DNA from: Pinibacter aurantiacus
GTDB taxonomy: Bacteria; Bacteroidota; Bacteroidia; Chitinophagales; Chitinophagaceae
DNA length: 64,000 nt
Direction of reading: 5' to 3'
NCBI RefSeq assembly: GCF_019130065.1
Contig: NZ_JAHSPG010000014.1
Span: 186,001-250,000 of the forward strand
The notes under the pieces are model-generated. The model searched no databases, was not told where the DNA came from, and saw only the letters and a list, made by a program, of their open reading frames with translations. Each line of letters opens with the position of its first letter. Position 1 is the first letter of the stretch. Positions 27,186 through 35,312 of this stretch are shown in pieces. A program made the translations under genes and the position numbers.

Positions 27186-27220
27186 AACGCAGAAAACCGC
27201 TTCAATTGAAGCGGTTTTCT
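27186..27220 (-). terminator. Terminator of the MMPL/RND-like transporter gene (30-base perfect palindrome)
   Basis: 27191-27220 is a perfect palindrome with half-site AGAAAACCGCTTCAA. On the minus strand it is followed by GCGTTTTTGC. It ends 55 bases after the transporter stop. Confidence 0.85.
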
Positions 27221-27274
27221 GCCTATATAAACTTATCTAGTTTGGAAATTTAGAAAGCTATTTTCAGCTTTGCA

Positions 27275-29632
27275 TTAACGTTCTACCTGTTTCAACTTCT
27301 TTTCTTTCTTTGTCGTTGTGCTTATTAACAAGGCGGGCAACAATATCAAATTCGTAAAGGTTGCTGCAACCAGCGTAAGCGATATCAACCAACCAAGCGA
27401 TTTTGTACCGCCAAATCCACTGAAACAGAAAATAACGAATCCTGCAATCAATACAAGTGATGTGTAGATGATACTGATGCCGGTTGTGTGAATCGTATCA
27501 ATTACCAATTGCCTGGAGTCCTTCTCTTTATCTTCATCTTTCTCCTGTTTATAATTTACCAGAAACCGTATGGTAATATCAATTGCTATACCCAGCGCAA
27601 CACTAAAAACCAACACGGTTGAAGGTTTCAAGCGAACACCCAGCCAACCCATTACACCTGCAGTAATCAATAGTGGAATAATGTTAGGAATGAGCGAACA
27701 TATCAAAATGCGCAACGATTTAAACAAATAAAGCATACATAAAGCAATCAACAGGAACGCCCACATGATGCTTTCTTTCAAACCATTAATAATAAAACTG
27801 CTTCCTTCGAGGAAGGTTACACTGCTTCCGGTAAACTGTACGTTGTATTTGGTGCTGTCAAAATACTGATTCGCTTTTTGTTTTACATCAGCAATTATCC
27901 TTGGCAATTCAGCACTGCCAACGTCTTTCATGTTTACACTGATGCGTGCCACTTGTTTTGAACTGTCCATGAAAGAGCTTACCAACTTTGTAAAAGTGTT
28001 CTGCGATTTGGCGCTTCCACTGTCAGATTTCATGTTCAGATAACCCGAAAGAAATGCCACATCAAATGAATTGGGCAAACTGTAGTAGCTGCTGTCTCCA
28101 TCGTAATATGCTTGTCTCGCAAACTTCATCCCTTCCACAATCGACAATGGTTTTGCCATTTCTGGTCTGGAGTCGATGTAGGTGCTCAGAGAATCCATTG
28201 CTCCGAGTATCTCCAGTGGTTTTGCACGGAAGCCATTTTTTCTTTTTGTATCTACTGCAATTTCCAATGGCATTACACCATTAAAGTTGCTTTCAAAATA
28301 TTTAAGGTCCTTATAAATTCTATCTGTTTTTGGCAAATCATCTACAATGAAACCTTCTGATTTTAATCTCAACATTCCCAATATGGACAACACTGAAATG
28401 ATTGCCGTGCATACATAAATAAATGTCCGGTGATTTAATGACCATATCTCCAGTTTGTCAAGCAAGCTTAGCAACCATCTGTTTTCCAGATAGCGAACAT
28501 GCTTTGGTTTTGGTGCCGGCAGAAAACTCAATACGGTAGGGATGAAAATAAACGAGATCACAAATATTACCATGATGCTGATACCTGCTACAACGCCAAA
28601 CTCTTTCAGCAATGGACTTTTCGTTAGCGCAAAAACTGCGAAACCAATTGCTGCTGCTATGTTACAGAACAACGTAACGATTCCCATTTTAGCTATCATT
28701 TGGATAAGCGCCGCGTGTTTATCCTGTGTGTCGCGCCATGACAAGTGATATTTGTTGAGGAAATAAATACAGTTTGGAATACCAATTACAACAACCAATG
28801 GTGGTATCAATGCGTTGAGCAGTGTGATCTTGTAACCAAACAAATGCATGGTACCTGTTGCCCAAATTACGCCCATGATAACCACCAGCAGCGACATAAT
28901 GGTGGCGCTTACACTTCTGAAAAACACCATGAGGATTACTGCAGATAAGATCAGAGAACCGATGAGCAACCAACGCATTTCAAAAGCAATTCTATCGGCT
29001 ACCTGTGTACGAATTAATGGCAAACCGCTGTAATGCATTTCAATTCCTGTTGCTTTGCTAAAGGCATCTCCTGCCGCAACGATGTTGTTTACGACCGTTG
29101 TTCTCTCTTTGGATGCCATCGCCTGTTTGTTGATGTGAACGCCGGTGAGGTATGCGTTTGTTTGAGGGTTAAATAGAAAACCGCGGTAGAAAGGGAGATT
29201 TAAAAATTTGGCTTTGCCACTGTCCAGGTCCTGCTGGGAAAGATTGCCGGCCGGAAATATTTGTACAGCCTTTAGTTTTTCAGAACTATCATTCTTTGCG
29301 AGTGTGATGGAATTCGTTACGCTGATAACATCTTCAACCTTATTAACTTTTTTTAGATTTTCTACGAGCTTTCTGTATTCGTTGAAAACATTTTCTTTGA
29401 AAAGATCTTTTGTCTCAAAGCCAATTACCAGCATATTGCCATCTTCACCAAACTTCTGTTTAAAAGCAAGATATTCCTGGTATTTCGGATTGTCGGTAGG
29501 AACGGCCCTTGAAAAGTCGTAGCTCAACTGAAGTTTACTGGTGTGATATCCCATAAAACCCGTTGCGGCTAAAAGTAGAACCAGTAAAATAACTCTGTTT
29601 TTCAGTACAAATTGGCCCAGTTTCTCCCACAT
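27275..29632 (-). CDS. RND/MMPL-superfamily transporter
   Basis: 785 residues with the duplicated RND layout: one helix near the N-terminus (residues 15-30), a large extracytoplasmic loop (about 35-215), a block of five to six helices (about 220-375), then a second helix (about 408), a second loop and a second block of helices (about 625-770). The sequence resembles the MMPL/hopanoid-transporter-like and SSD-containing exporters rather than AcrB. It probably moves a lipid or hydrophobic compound, driven by protons; no membrane-fusion partner is adjacent. Start ATG 29630-29632. It is divergent from recO, with a 266-base spacer full of repeats. Confidence 0.88.
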   Translation of the reverse strand: MWEKLGQFVLKNRVILLVLLLAATGFMGYHTSKLQLSYDFSRAVPTDNPKYQEYLAFKQKFGEDGNMLVIGFETKDLFKENVFNEYRKLVENLKKVNKVEDVISVTNSITLAKNDSSEKLKAVQIFPAGNLSQQDLDSGKAKFLNLPFYRGFLFNPQTNAYLTGVHINKQAMASKERTTVVNNIVAAGDAFSKATGIEMHYSGLPLIRTQVADRIAFEMRWLLIGSLILSAVILMVFFRSVSATIMSLLVVIMGVIWATGTMHLFGYKITLLNALIPPLVVVIGIPNCIYFLNKYHLSWRDTQDKHAALIQMIAKMGIVTLFCNIAAAIGFAVFALTKSPLLKEFGVVAGISIMVIFVISFIFIPTVLSFLPAPKPKHVRYLENRWLLSLLDKLEIWSLNHRTFIYVCTAIISVLSILGMLRLKSEGFIVDDLPKTDRIYKDLKYFESNFNGVMPLEIAVDTKRKNGFRAKPLEILGAMDSLSTYIDSRPEMAKPLSIVEGMKFARQAYYDGDSSYYSLPNSFDVAFLSGYLNMKSDSGSAKSQNTFTKLVSSFMDSSKQVARISVNMKDVGSAELPRIIADVKQKANQYFDSTKYNVQFTGSSVTFLEGSSFIINGLKESIMWAFLLIALCMLYLFKSLRILICSLIPNIIPLLITAGVMGWLGVRLKPSTVLVFSVALGIAIDITIRFLVNYKQEKDEDKEKDSRQLVIDTIHTTGISIIYTSLVLIAGFVIFCFSGFGGTKSLGWLISLTLVAATFTNLILLPALLISTTTKKEKKLKQVER

Positions 29633-29670
29633 GGTATGTAATATTATATTGTGAGCAAAGAAAAGGAAAA

Positions 29671-29895
29671 TTGTTGTTAGTTGTTGGTTGATGGTTGTTA
29701 GGGAATTGCGTGCCAGTGGCCTGTAGCCGGATGCCGGTGCTTATGTGCAACATCTTTCCCATCTAATTTACTGCCACATCTTTAGCAAGAAGTTGCGACT
29801 GGCCACAGGCAACCGGCTACCGGCAACAACCATCAACCACCAACCAACAACTCCCCTCTAATTCCTAATTTCTAATTCCTAATTCCTAACTTTCC
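29671..29895. repeat. Composite heptamer arrays in the divergent transporter/recO spacer
   Basis: Outer arms: GTTGTTGGTTGATGGTTGTT-type units at 29671-29700 and their inverse (CAACAACCATCAACCACC) at 29823-29852. Inside them: 7-nt GCCNGTN units (GCCAGTG, GCCTGTA, GCCGGAT, GCCGGTG) at 29712-29739 and their inverse at 29796-29823. To the right: a one-sided CTAATTCC array at 29858-29889 that ends just before the recO start codon. Confidence 0.8.
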
Positions 29896-29898
29896 CCC

Positions 29899-30639
29899 AT
29901 GATCACATTCAAAACCAAAGGGCTTGTTTTAAAAACGGTAAAATATGGCGAAACCAGTGTGATCGTTACCGTTTTTACGGAGCTTTTTGGTACGCAAACC
30001 TATTTGCAAAATGGCGTAAGAACTAGCAATAAGAAGGGACAGGGAAAAGCAAATCTGTTTCAACCGGGCGCCATTCTCGATCTTATCGTTTACCACAATG
30101 AGTTAAAGAATATCCAGCGCATTAAAGAGTACAAATGGGGCTTTTTGTATCAGCATATTTTTTTCGATGTTTATAAAAATGCGGTTGCTTTATTTATTGT
30201 AGAGCTTCTGCAAAAATGCCTGAAACTCCCCGAGGCCAATGCGGAGCTTTATTATTTTATTGAAGATGCCATGATCCATCTGGATGAAGCCGAGGATACC
30301 GTTGTGGCAAATTATCCCCTCTTCTTCGCATTGAACCTTACCAATTTTTTCGGATTTAAAATCTATGACGATTACGAATCGGGAAATAATATTTTGAATT
30401 TACAGGAAGGTGTTTTTCAAAAAGAATTTCCGGTGCACCAATCTTTCATTGAGGGCGATCTTAGTTATACTGTCTCGCAACTACTCAAAGTGCAGCAACC
30501 TTCCGAACTGTCGCAAATAAAACTGAACAGGCAATCCCGCCAGTCACTTATGCACTCGTTGGAGCTATTTTATGCATTGCACATTTCGGACTTCGGGCAC
30601 ATGAGGACGCTGGCTGTGTTACAGGAAGTGCTTTCGTAA
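29899..30639 (+). CDS. recO: DNA repair protein RecO
   Basis: 246 residues. The N-terminal OB-fold (FKTKGLVLKTVKYGETSVIVTVFTE..., residues 4-80) and the helical remainder fit RecO, which loads RecA on SSB-covered single-stranded DNA with RecR. The four-cysteine zinc site of some RecO proteins is not present (only one cysteine, in QKCLKL), as is common in this phylum. The start ATG at 29899 follows a CTAATTCC array. The gene converges with the dehydrogenase gene; its TAA stop lies at the edge of a repeat arm. Confidence 0.92.
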   Translation: MITFKTKGLVLKTVKYGETSVIVTVFTELFGTQTYLQNGVRTSNKKGQGKANLFQPGAILDLIVYHNELKNIQRIKEYKWGFLYQHIFFDVYKNAVALFIVELLQKCLKLPEANAELYYFIEDAMIHLDEAEDTVVANYPLFFALNLTNFFGFKIYDDYESGNNILNLQEGVFQKEFPVHQSFIEGDLSYTVSQLLKVQQPSELSQIKLNRQSRQSLMHSLELFYALHISDFGHMRTLAVLQEVLS

Positions 30640-30738
30640 GCTCAACGCCTAATGCCCAACGCTGAACGCTGTCTCTGTGCAGCGTCCTACGCATTCAGCT
30701 ACTTGCGTTCTGCATTAGGCATTAGGCGTTCAGCGTTA
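30637..30738. repeat. Inverted GCCTAAT heptamer arms shared by two convergent genes
   Basis: Left arm from the recO stop (TAAGCTCAACGCCTAATGCC), right arm to the dehydrogenase stop (read on the minus strand TAACGCTGAACGCCTAATGCC). The two are about 20 bases of near-identical sequence in inverse orientation, each starting with the stop codon TAA of its own gene. Confidence 0.85.
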
Positions 30739-31557
30739 CAAAAACAAATCCGGCATCAACTTATTCTCCGGGTTCACTGCGTATTTTTTAAAATCTGTAA
30801 TGCCTTCGGCAGTCAACACCTCTTCATCAATAAAAAAGTTTCCGGAACATTCGTAAGAGGGTCTTTGCAAAATATAAAATGCAGCATCAGCCACTATTTC
30901 GGGTGTGCGGCTGCGTTGTACAAGGAAATCGCCACCTAGCAAATTTTGGACAGCGGCCGTAGCGATGGTTGTTTTTGGCCACAAAGTATTTGCAGCAATG
31001 CGATGGGTAGCCAATTCTTCCGCCAGTCCCATTGCCACCATGCTCATTCCATATTTACTCATGGTGTAAGCAAGGTGCTTTGCAAACCACTGCGGATCCA
31101 GGTTTATCGGGGGAGATAAATTTAGAATATGCGGATTATTCGCCTTTTTCAAGTAAGGAATACAAGCCTGGCTCATGAAAAAGGTGCCCCGAACATTTAT
31201 ATCATTCATCAGATCGAATCTTTTGGCTTCGAGTTGTTCAGTGTTGGCGAGGTTGATGGCACTCGCATTATTTATTAATATGTCAATGCCATTAAAAGTA
31301 TCAACCGCTTTTTTTACGGCACTTACTATATCCTGCTCAAAGCGAATATCTAGCTGAAGCGGCAATACGTTGCCGGGCCCTTGTTTATCTATTTCCTCGG
31401 CAGCAGTAAAAATAGTTCCTTCCAATTTTGGATTGGGCTCTACGGTTTTGGCGGCAATTACAATGTTGGCTCCTTCGCTGGCCAGCTTCATTGCAATGGC
31501 TTTACCAATTCCACGGCTACCTCCTGTTATAAATACAGTCTTGTTTAAAAACTTCAT
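30736..31557 (-). CDS. Short-chain dehydrogenase/reductase (HSDL2-like)
   Basis: 273 residues with a Rossmann fold: cofactor loop TGGSRGIG (residues 11-18), NNAS motif (ILINNAS) and the catalytic Tyr-Lys pair in YTMSKYG. The insert AKTVEPNPKLEGTIFTAAEEI after the second strand is typical of the hydroxysteroid-dehydrogenase-like-2 group, which acts on fatty-acid or steroid-like compounds; the physiological substrate here is unknown. Likely cytoplasmic and NADP(H)-dependent by family. It stands alone. Start ATG 31555-31557. Confidence 0.9.
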   Translation of the reverse strand: MKFLNKTVFITGGSRGIGKAIAMKLASEGANIVIAAKTVEPNPKLEGTIFTAAEEIDKQGPGNVLPLQLDIRFEQDIVSAVKKAVDTFNGIDILINNASAINLANTEQLEAKRFDLMNDINVRGTFFMSQACIPYLKKANNPHILNLSPPINLDPQWFAKHLAYTMSKYGMSMVAMGLAEELATHRIAANTLWPKTTIATAAVQNLLGGDFLVQRSRTPEIVADAAFYILQRPSYECSGNFFIDEEVLTAEGITDFKKYAVNPENKLMPDLFL

Positions 31558-31998
31558 TCGTCGACGTTTTTTGTATAGGGTTTATGCAGAAAAATTTCCT
31601 CATGGTGAGGTCAAGCATTCTTGAATTTATCAATTATTATCTGATAAATGAATACTTATCTTGACCGTTCATGTAAAAATGGGTAATTATCCGAGACCTA
31701 CAAATAGTATTCTTACTATTTTTTATAGAAAAACTGTAAAATAAAATTGAGCGTTTATGCTCTTGCAAACCATGTGCCTTCTGGATACTTTTGTTATAGA
31801 AATTGATTGATAAGCGGAAGAATCCAATATCCAAGACCAAATATCCAAATCCAGAATAACCGTATTATCTCGTTTATCTTTCAATTAGAAAGTTTATCCA
31901 ATATCATTGAAGCCTATCCAATCCTAGGAAGAAACCGTCCTAAAATTTGTACCTATTGATGGCCCCCGAGTAGCTGGTAAAGGTTTTGTACAAAGAAT

Positions 31999-32033
31999 TA
32001 AAAAGTCCTGAAGCATGTCTTCGGGACTTTTCG
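31999..32033 (-). terminator. Distal hairpin downstream of the efflux operon
   Basis: Arms AAAAGTCCTGAAG and CTTCGGGACTTTT, 13 bases with one G-T pair, loop CATGT; on the minus strand followed by TTTTTAATTC. It is about 370 bases beyond the MFS stop, so it probably backs up the nearer hairpin. Confidence 0.7.
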
Positions 32034-32039
32034 TTTTAT

Positions 32040-32226
32040 TGCCACAGAAACACCGAGGAAACAGAAGTATTGAAAGAAGCGTTTATTTTCCCCCACTGCG
32101 CGATGTCAGGCCTGCCATTCACTTCAACGCCTTACACTCATTTCTCCAAAAACTATCAAGATGCTCCAATGTCTTTACTATATATACAGGGAGGACCTAC
32201 ATATCCTCTGTGTCCTCTGTGGCAAA
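32040..32226. repeat. CACAGAGG-type inverted arms
   Basis: Left arm 32040-32067 (GCCACAGAAACACCGAGG) and right arm 32204-32226 (CCTCTGTGTCCTCTGTGGC) form the third, most degraded, copy of the family at 10571-10732 and 57444-57587. Confidence 0.7.
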
Positions 32227-32227
32227 C

Positions 32228-32260
32228 GCAAAAAAAATCCCGAAGCGCAGCCCCGGGACA
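32228..32260 (-). terminator. Terminator of the efflux operon
   Basis: Stem TCCCG (32238-32242) / CGGGA (32254-32258), extended by an inner AGC/GC pairing. On the minus strand it is followed by a run of seven or more T. It lies 140 bases past the MFS stop. Confidence 0.6.
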
Positions 32261-32280
32261 TTTTCAATAGAGTCTATGAT

Positions 32281-32400
32281 TTATTGATTAATTGATCAAC
32301 TGAATAAGGGAGGTTTTGTGATTATGCCTTACCGTAAGTATTTGTTCATCCGTTATTCTTTGCCCCCCATTATTCAATCAATCAATTATTCAATTATTTT
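32281..32400. repeat. ATTGAATAATTGA-type arms after the MFS gene
   Basis: Left arm 32281-32310 and right arm 32371-32400 in inverse orientation, of the ATAACTGA/ATTGAAT group. The right arm abuts the TAG stop of the MFS gene (32401-32403). Confidence 0.7.
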
Positions 32401-33981
32401 CTAGTGTGCCATCGACGTATCTACTTTTTCGCCTTTGTTCTTTTTAGCTTTTACCATTAATACAAATGGTACGCACAAAAGGAACAGGAGACCGATGTAT
32501 AAGAATACGTCCATGTAAGTCAACACGATAGATTGTTTCATTACCATGTAATCCAGCGATTGGTAGGCATCTTTCAGTGCTGTTTGTGCTTCGATACCCT
32601 TTGAAATAAAGCTCTGCTGCATACCATGTATCCGTTGCATTACCGCAGGATCATCTACCGATAATTTTGAAACAAGATTGTTTCTGTGCGACATACTTTG
32701 TCTGGCGATAAAAGTTGTGATCAGCGCCACACCAAACGATCCGCCCAGCTGCCTCATCATACCAGTGAATGCTGCACCCTGACCGATCTGTTTTCCTTTT
32801 AAGGTAGACAGGGAAAGCGTTGTAATCGGCACGAACAACATACCCATACCCACACCACGCATGATCAACATCCAGGTGAAAGCCTCTTTACTTGTATCCG
32901 GCGTAATAATTTTATACCCCCACATACAAAAGAAGAAGAAGATCACCATACCAATAGCTACAAGTATTTGCTGCTTGGCTCCACGCTGTAATAACTGACC
33001 TACGATCGGCATCATGAATGCTGTTACAAGCGAGGCGGGAATCATCAGCATGCCAGACTGAGTTGCTGTCCAACCCAATGTAGCCTGGGTGTACAACGGA
33101 ATGATGAATGTGGTTCCATACAAACCAAAACCAAGTATGAACGATAAGATCGTACCAGTTCGAAGGTTACCGTTGCCGAGCACACGAAGTTCCACAATCG
33201 GATTCTTGGCCCTTAGCTCTCTCCAGATAAAGAAGAAGATACCAAGTACAGTTGTAATAGCCAGCGTAGTAATCAGCGGATCATTGAACCAATCATCTTC
33301 TTGTCCTTTTTCCAACACATATTGTAATGAACCTACCGACAAAGCCAATAAACCTATACCCGTCCAGTCAACCTGCTTAGCACTTAACTTATCACCATAT
33401 TTAGGACTACGTACAAACTGCAGTGTAAGCAGCATAGCAATAATACCTAATGGAATGTTGATATAGAAAATGTACGGCCATGAATAATTATCTGTAATAA
33501 AACCACCCAAAGGAGGACCAAGCGTTGGACCCACAATTACACCCATACCGTAAATAGCCTGCGCCATACCACGTTTTTCAGGAGGATAACTTTCAGTGAT
33601 CAGTGTTTGCGACGTTACCAGTAAGGCACCACCACCAACACCTTGCATAAACCTGAAGGCTACGAGTTCCCAAATACCATTTGCGTTACCGCATAAAAAT
33701 GAGAAAATAGTGAATATAAGAATGGATGCTGCAAAGTAGTTGCGGCGTCCGAATTGTTGTGAGAGCCAACTGGTCATTGGTACGATAATTACGTTACCAA
33801 TGGCATATGCAGTTACCACCCATCCCACTTCCTGTGTTGTGGCGCCCAGGTTACCCTGCATATCGTGCAGTGCCACGTTCACAATGGTGGTATCTACAAT
33901 TTCAAGCAGTGCGCACATTACCGCAGTAATGGTAATGATCACACGCCTGGAACCATATTCTACCAATGAATTCTGTTGCAT
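32401..33981 (-). CDS. MFS multidrug transporter, DHA2 family (EmrB-like)
   Basis: 526 residues with about 14 membrane helices. The first helix has the DHA2 motif (EIVDTTIVNVAL), and helix 5 carries the antiporter motif C (GMGVIVGPTLGPPLGG). It is the inner-membrane pump of a tripartite H+-coupled efflux system. Its adaptor (HlyD/EmrA-like) and outer-membrane channel (TolC-like) are encoded just upstream, behind a TetR repressor, so the four genes form one operon read leftward. Family members export hydrophobic toxins, dyes, bile salts or antibiotics; the actual substrate is unknown. Confidence 0.94.
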   Translation of the reverse strand: MQQNSLVEYGSRRVIITITAVMCALLEIVDTTIVNVALHDMQGNLGATTQEVGWVVTAYAIGNVIIVPMTSWLSQQFGRRNYFAASILIFTIFSFLCGNANGIWELVAFRFMQGVGGGALLVTSQTLITESYPPEKRGMAQAIYGMGVIVGPTLGPPLGGFITDNYSWPYIFYINIPLGIIAMLLTLQFVRSPKYGDKLSAKQVDWTGIGLLALSVGSLQYVLEKGQEDDWFNDPLITTLAITTVLGIFFFIWRELRAKNPIVELRVLGNGNLRTGTILSFILGFGLYGTTFIIPLYTQATLGWTATQSGMLMIPASLVTAFMMPIVGQLLQRGAKQQILVAIGMVIFFFFCMWGYKIITPDTSKEAFTWMLIMRGVGMGMLFVPITTLSLSTLKGKQIGQGAAFTGMMRQLGGSFGVALITTFIARQSMSHRNNLVSKLSVDDPAVMQRIHGMQQSFISKGIEAQTALKDAYQSLDYMVMKQSIVLTYMDVFLYIGLLFLLCVPFVLMVKAKKNKGEKVDTSMAH

Positions 33982-34002
33982 GTAAATAATATTTTAAAAG
34001 AA

Positions 34003-34076
34003 AGGTGAAACATGAAACGTCAATCGTGAATCGGAAAGATTCCTCATTCACCATTCACGATTGACCATTCACGTTC
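34003..34076. repeat. CATTCAC heptamer arms between HlyD and MFS genes
   Basis: Left arm 34003-34034 (GGTGAAA, CATGAAA, CGTCAAT, CGTGAAT) and right arm 34044-34076 (CATTCAC, CATTCAC, GATTGAC, CATTCAC). They form a large hairpin between two genes of one operon, and the right arm begins two bases after the HlyD stop. Confidence 0.8.
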
Positions 34077-35216
34077 TTAGTCCAAATGCACATCCACATT
34101 CACGTTCATACCTGGACGCAGTTGCTTAACAAGAGAATCAGAAGGATTTGTGAACTCAAGTTTTACCGGCAAACGCTGAACAACTTTTACGAAGTTCCCA
34201 GTTGCATTATCCGGAGGCAATAGCGCGAAACGTGAACCTGTTGCAGGAGAGAACGAAGCCAATGTTGCTTCAAACTTATGACCAGGAAACGCATCTATAG
34301 TGATGATTGCTTTTTGACCAACTCTCATTTTGCTCAACTGAGTTTCTTTGTAATTCGCAGTTACCCATGTTGACTGATCCAATACCACACTGAACAGTGA
34401 TTGACCTGCTTGCAAGTACTGACCAACCTGTGCACTTACTTTTGAAATTTTTCCATCTGCAGGAGCTAATACTACTGCATAAGAAAGATTCAATTTCGCA
34501 TTTGCCAAATCCGCTTCACGTTGTTTGATCACTGCATTTGCTACAGCAATTTGTTGTGAGGTTGCATTGCTTTGAGAAGCAGTTGCAGCGGTTTGTTTAG
34601 CAGCTGCATTTTTTTGCTCAACCAAAACCTGCAATTGACGTTCTGCAGTTTGTTTAGCAGCAAGTGCTTGTTCGTATTGTTGTTGAGTGATTGAATGATC
34701 TTTAATCAAATTTGCATAACGCTCGTAATCCTGAGTTGCTCTCCAAACGTTAACTTTTGCTGCTTCGATTTGCGCGTCTGCAGTTGTAATGCTTGCTTGT
34801 GAAGTTACAATGTTTGCTTTAGAAGCGTTGGTTGTTGCCTCCGCTACTGAAAGATTACTCTTTGCACCAAGCAAAGCGGCTTCAGCTTCTTCTACTTTTA
34901 TAAGAAGATCGCGATTATCAAGGATAATAAGTGTATCACCTTTTTTCACGATTTGGTTATCTTTTGCACGCACTTCAGTTACGTAGCCAGATACACGTGG
35001 TATCACAGGGCTGATGTTTGCATCAATTTGCGCATCGTCCGTTTCTTCGTGGTGCTGACCATGAACGTATTTTGAAATACCGAAAGTACCACCGCCAATT
35101 ACAAGCGCTGCCAGTACTATAATAAAACCGAAGTTCCTTTTTTTAGGCTGCTCGTGATTATGAGCACCTTCTGTATGATTAGATGAAGCCACTTTATTTT
35201 GAGTTTGAGTTTCCAT
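34077..35216 (-). CDS. HlyD/EmrA-family membrane fusion protein
   Basis: 379 residues. A short cytoplasmic N-terminus (with a His/Glu-rich stretch) is followed by one membrane helix (about 29-47). The barrel-sandwich (lipoyl-like) half-motif SPVIPRVSGYVTEVRAKDNQ comes next, then a long Ala/Gln-rich coiled-coil hairpin (about 95-235), the second half-motif (LAPADGKISKVSAQVGQYL) and a beta-barrel. It connects the MFS pump in the inner membrane with the TolC-like channel. It is the third gene of the tetR-tolC-hlyD-MFS operon; start ATG 35214-35216. Confidence 0.94.
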   Translation of the reverse strand: METQTQNKVASSNHTEGAHNHEQPKKRNFGFIIVLAALVIGGGTFGISKYVHGQHHEETDDAQIDANISPVIPRVSGYVTEVRAKDNQIVKKGDTLIILDNRDLLIKVEEAEAALLGAKSNLSVAEATTNASKANIVTSQASITTADAQIEAAKVNVWRATQDYERYANLIKDHSITQQQYEQALAAKQTAERQLQVLVEQKNAAAKQTAATASQSNATSQQIAVANAVIKQREADLANAKLNLSYAVVLAPADGKISKVSAQVGQYLQAGQSLFSVVLDQSTWVTANYKETQLSKMRVGQKAIITIDAFPGHKFEATLASFSPATGSRFALLPPDNATGNFVKVVQRLPVKLEFTNPSDSLVKQLRPGMNVNVDVHLD

Positions 35217-35240
35217 TTTATTAAGTTGTGAGTTTTGTGT

Positions 35241-35299
35241 GATAGAGACGGATAATAATCCGTCTGTGCTTGTAGAGACGGATTATTATCCGTCTGTAC
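35241..35299. repeat. Two GTAGAGACGGAT palindromes
   Basis: Copies at 35241-35267 (core GGATAATAATCC) and 35271-35299 (core GGATTATTATCC) in opposite orientation, lying between the tolC-like stop side and the hlyD-like start. Further copies surround the tetR gene's upstream region. Confidence 0.8.
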
Positions 35300-35312
35300 C
35301 TGTACTAGTTTT

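Larger units (their letters stand above)
31558..32400. other. Long non-coding region with repeats and two minus-strand terminators
   Basis: 843 bases without a convincing gene. 31558-31820 is AT-rich upstream sequence of the dehydrogenase in which I see nothing definite. 31821-31860 is a one-sided heptamer array (CCAATAT, CCAAGAC, CAAATAT, CCAAATC). The rest contains the terminators and repeat arms listed separately. A 67-codon frame at 31637-31840 has no recognisable features. Confidence 0.6.

Noticed and set aside
31637-31840. 67-codon minus-strand frame in the 843-base gap
   Set aside because: AT-rich low-complexity residues, no initiation context and no family resemblance.
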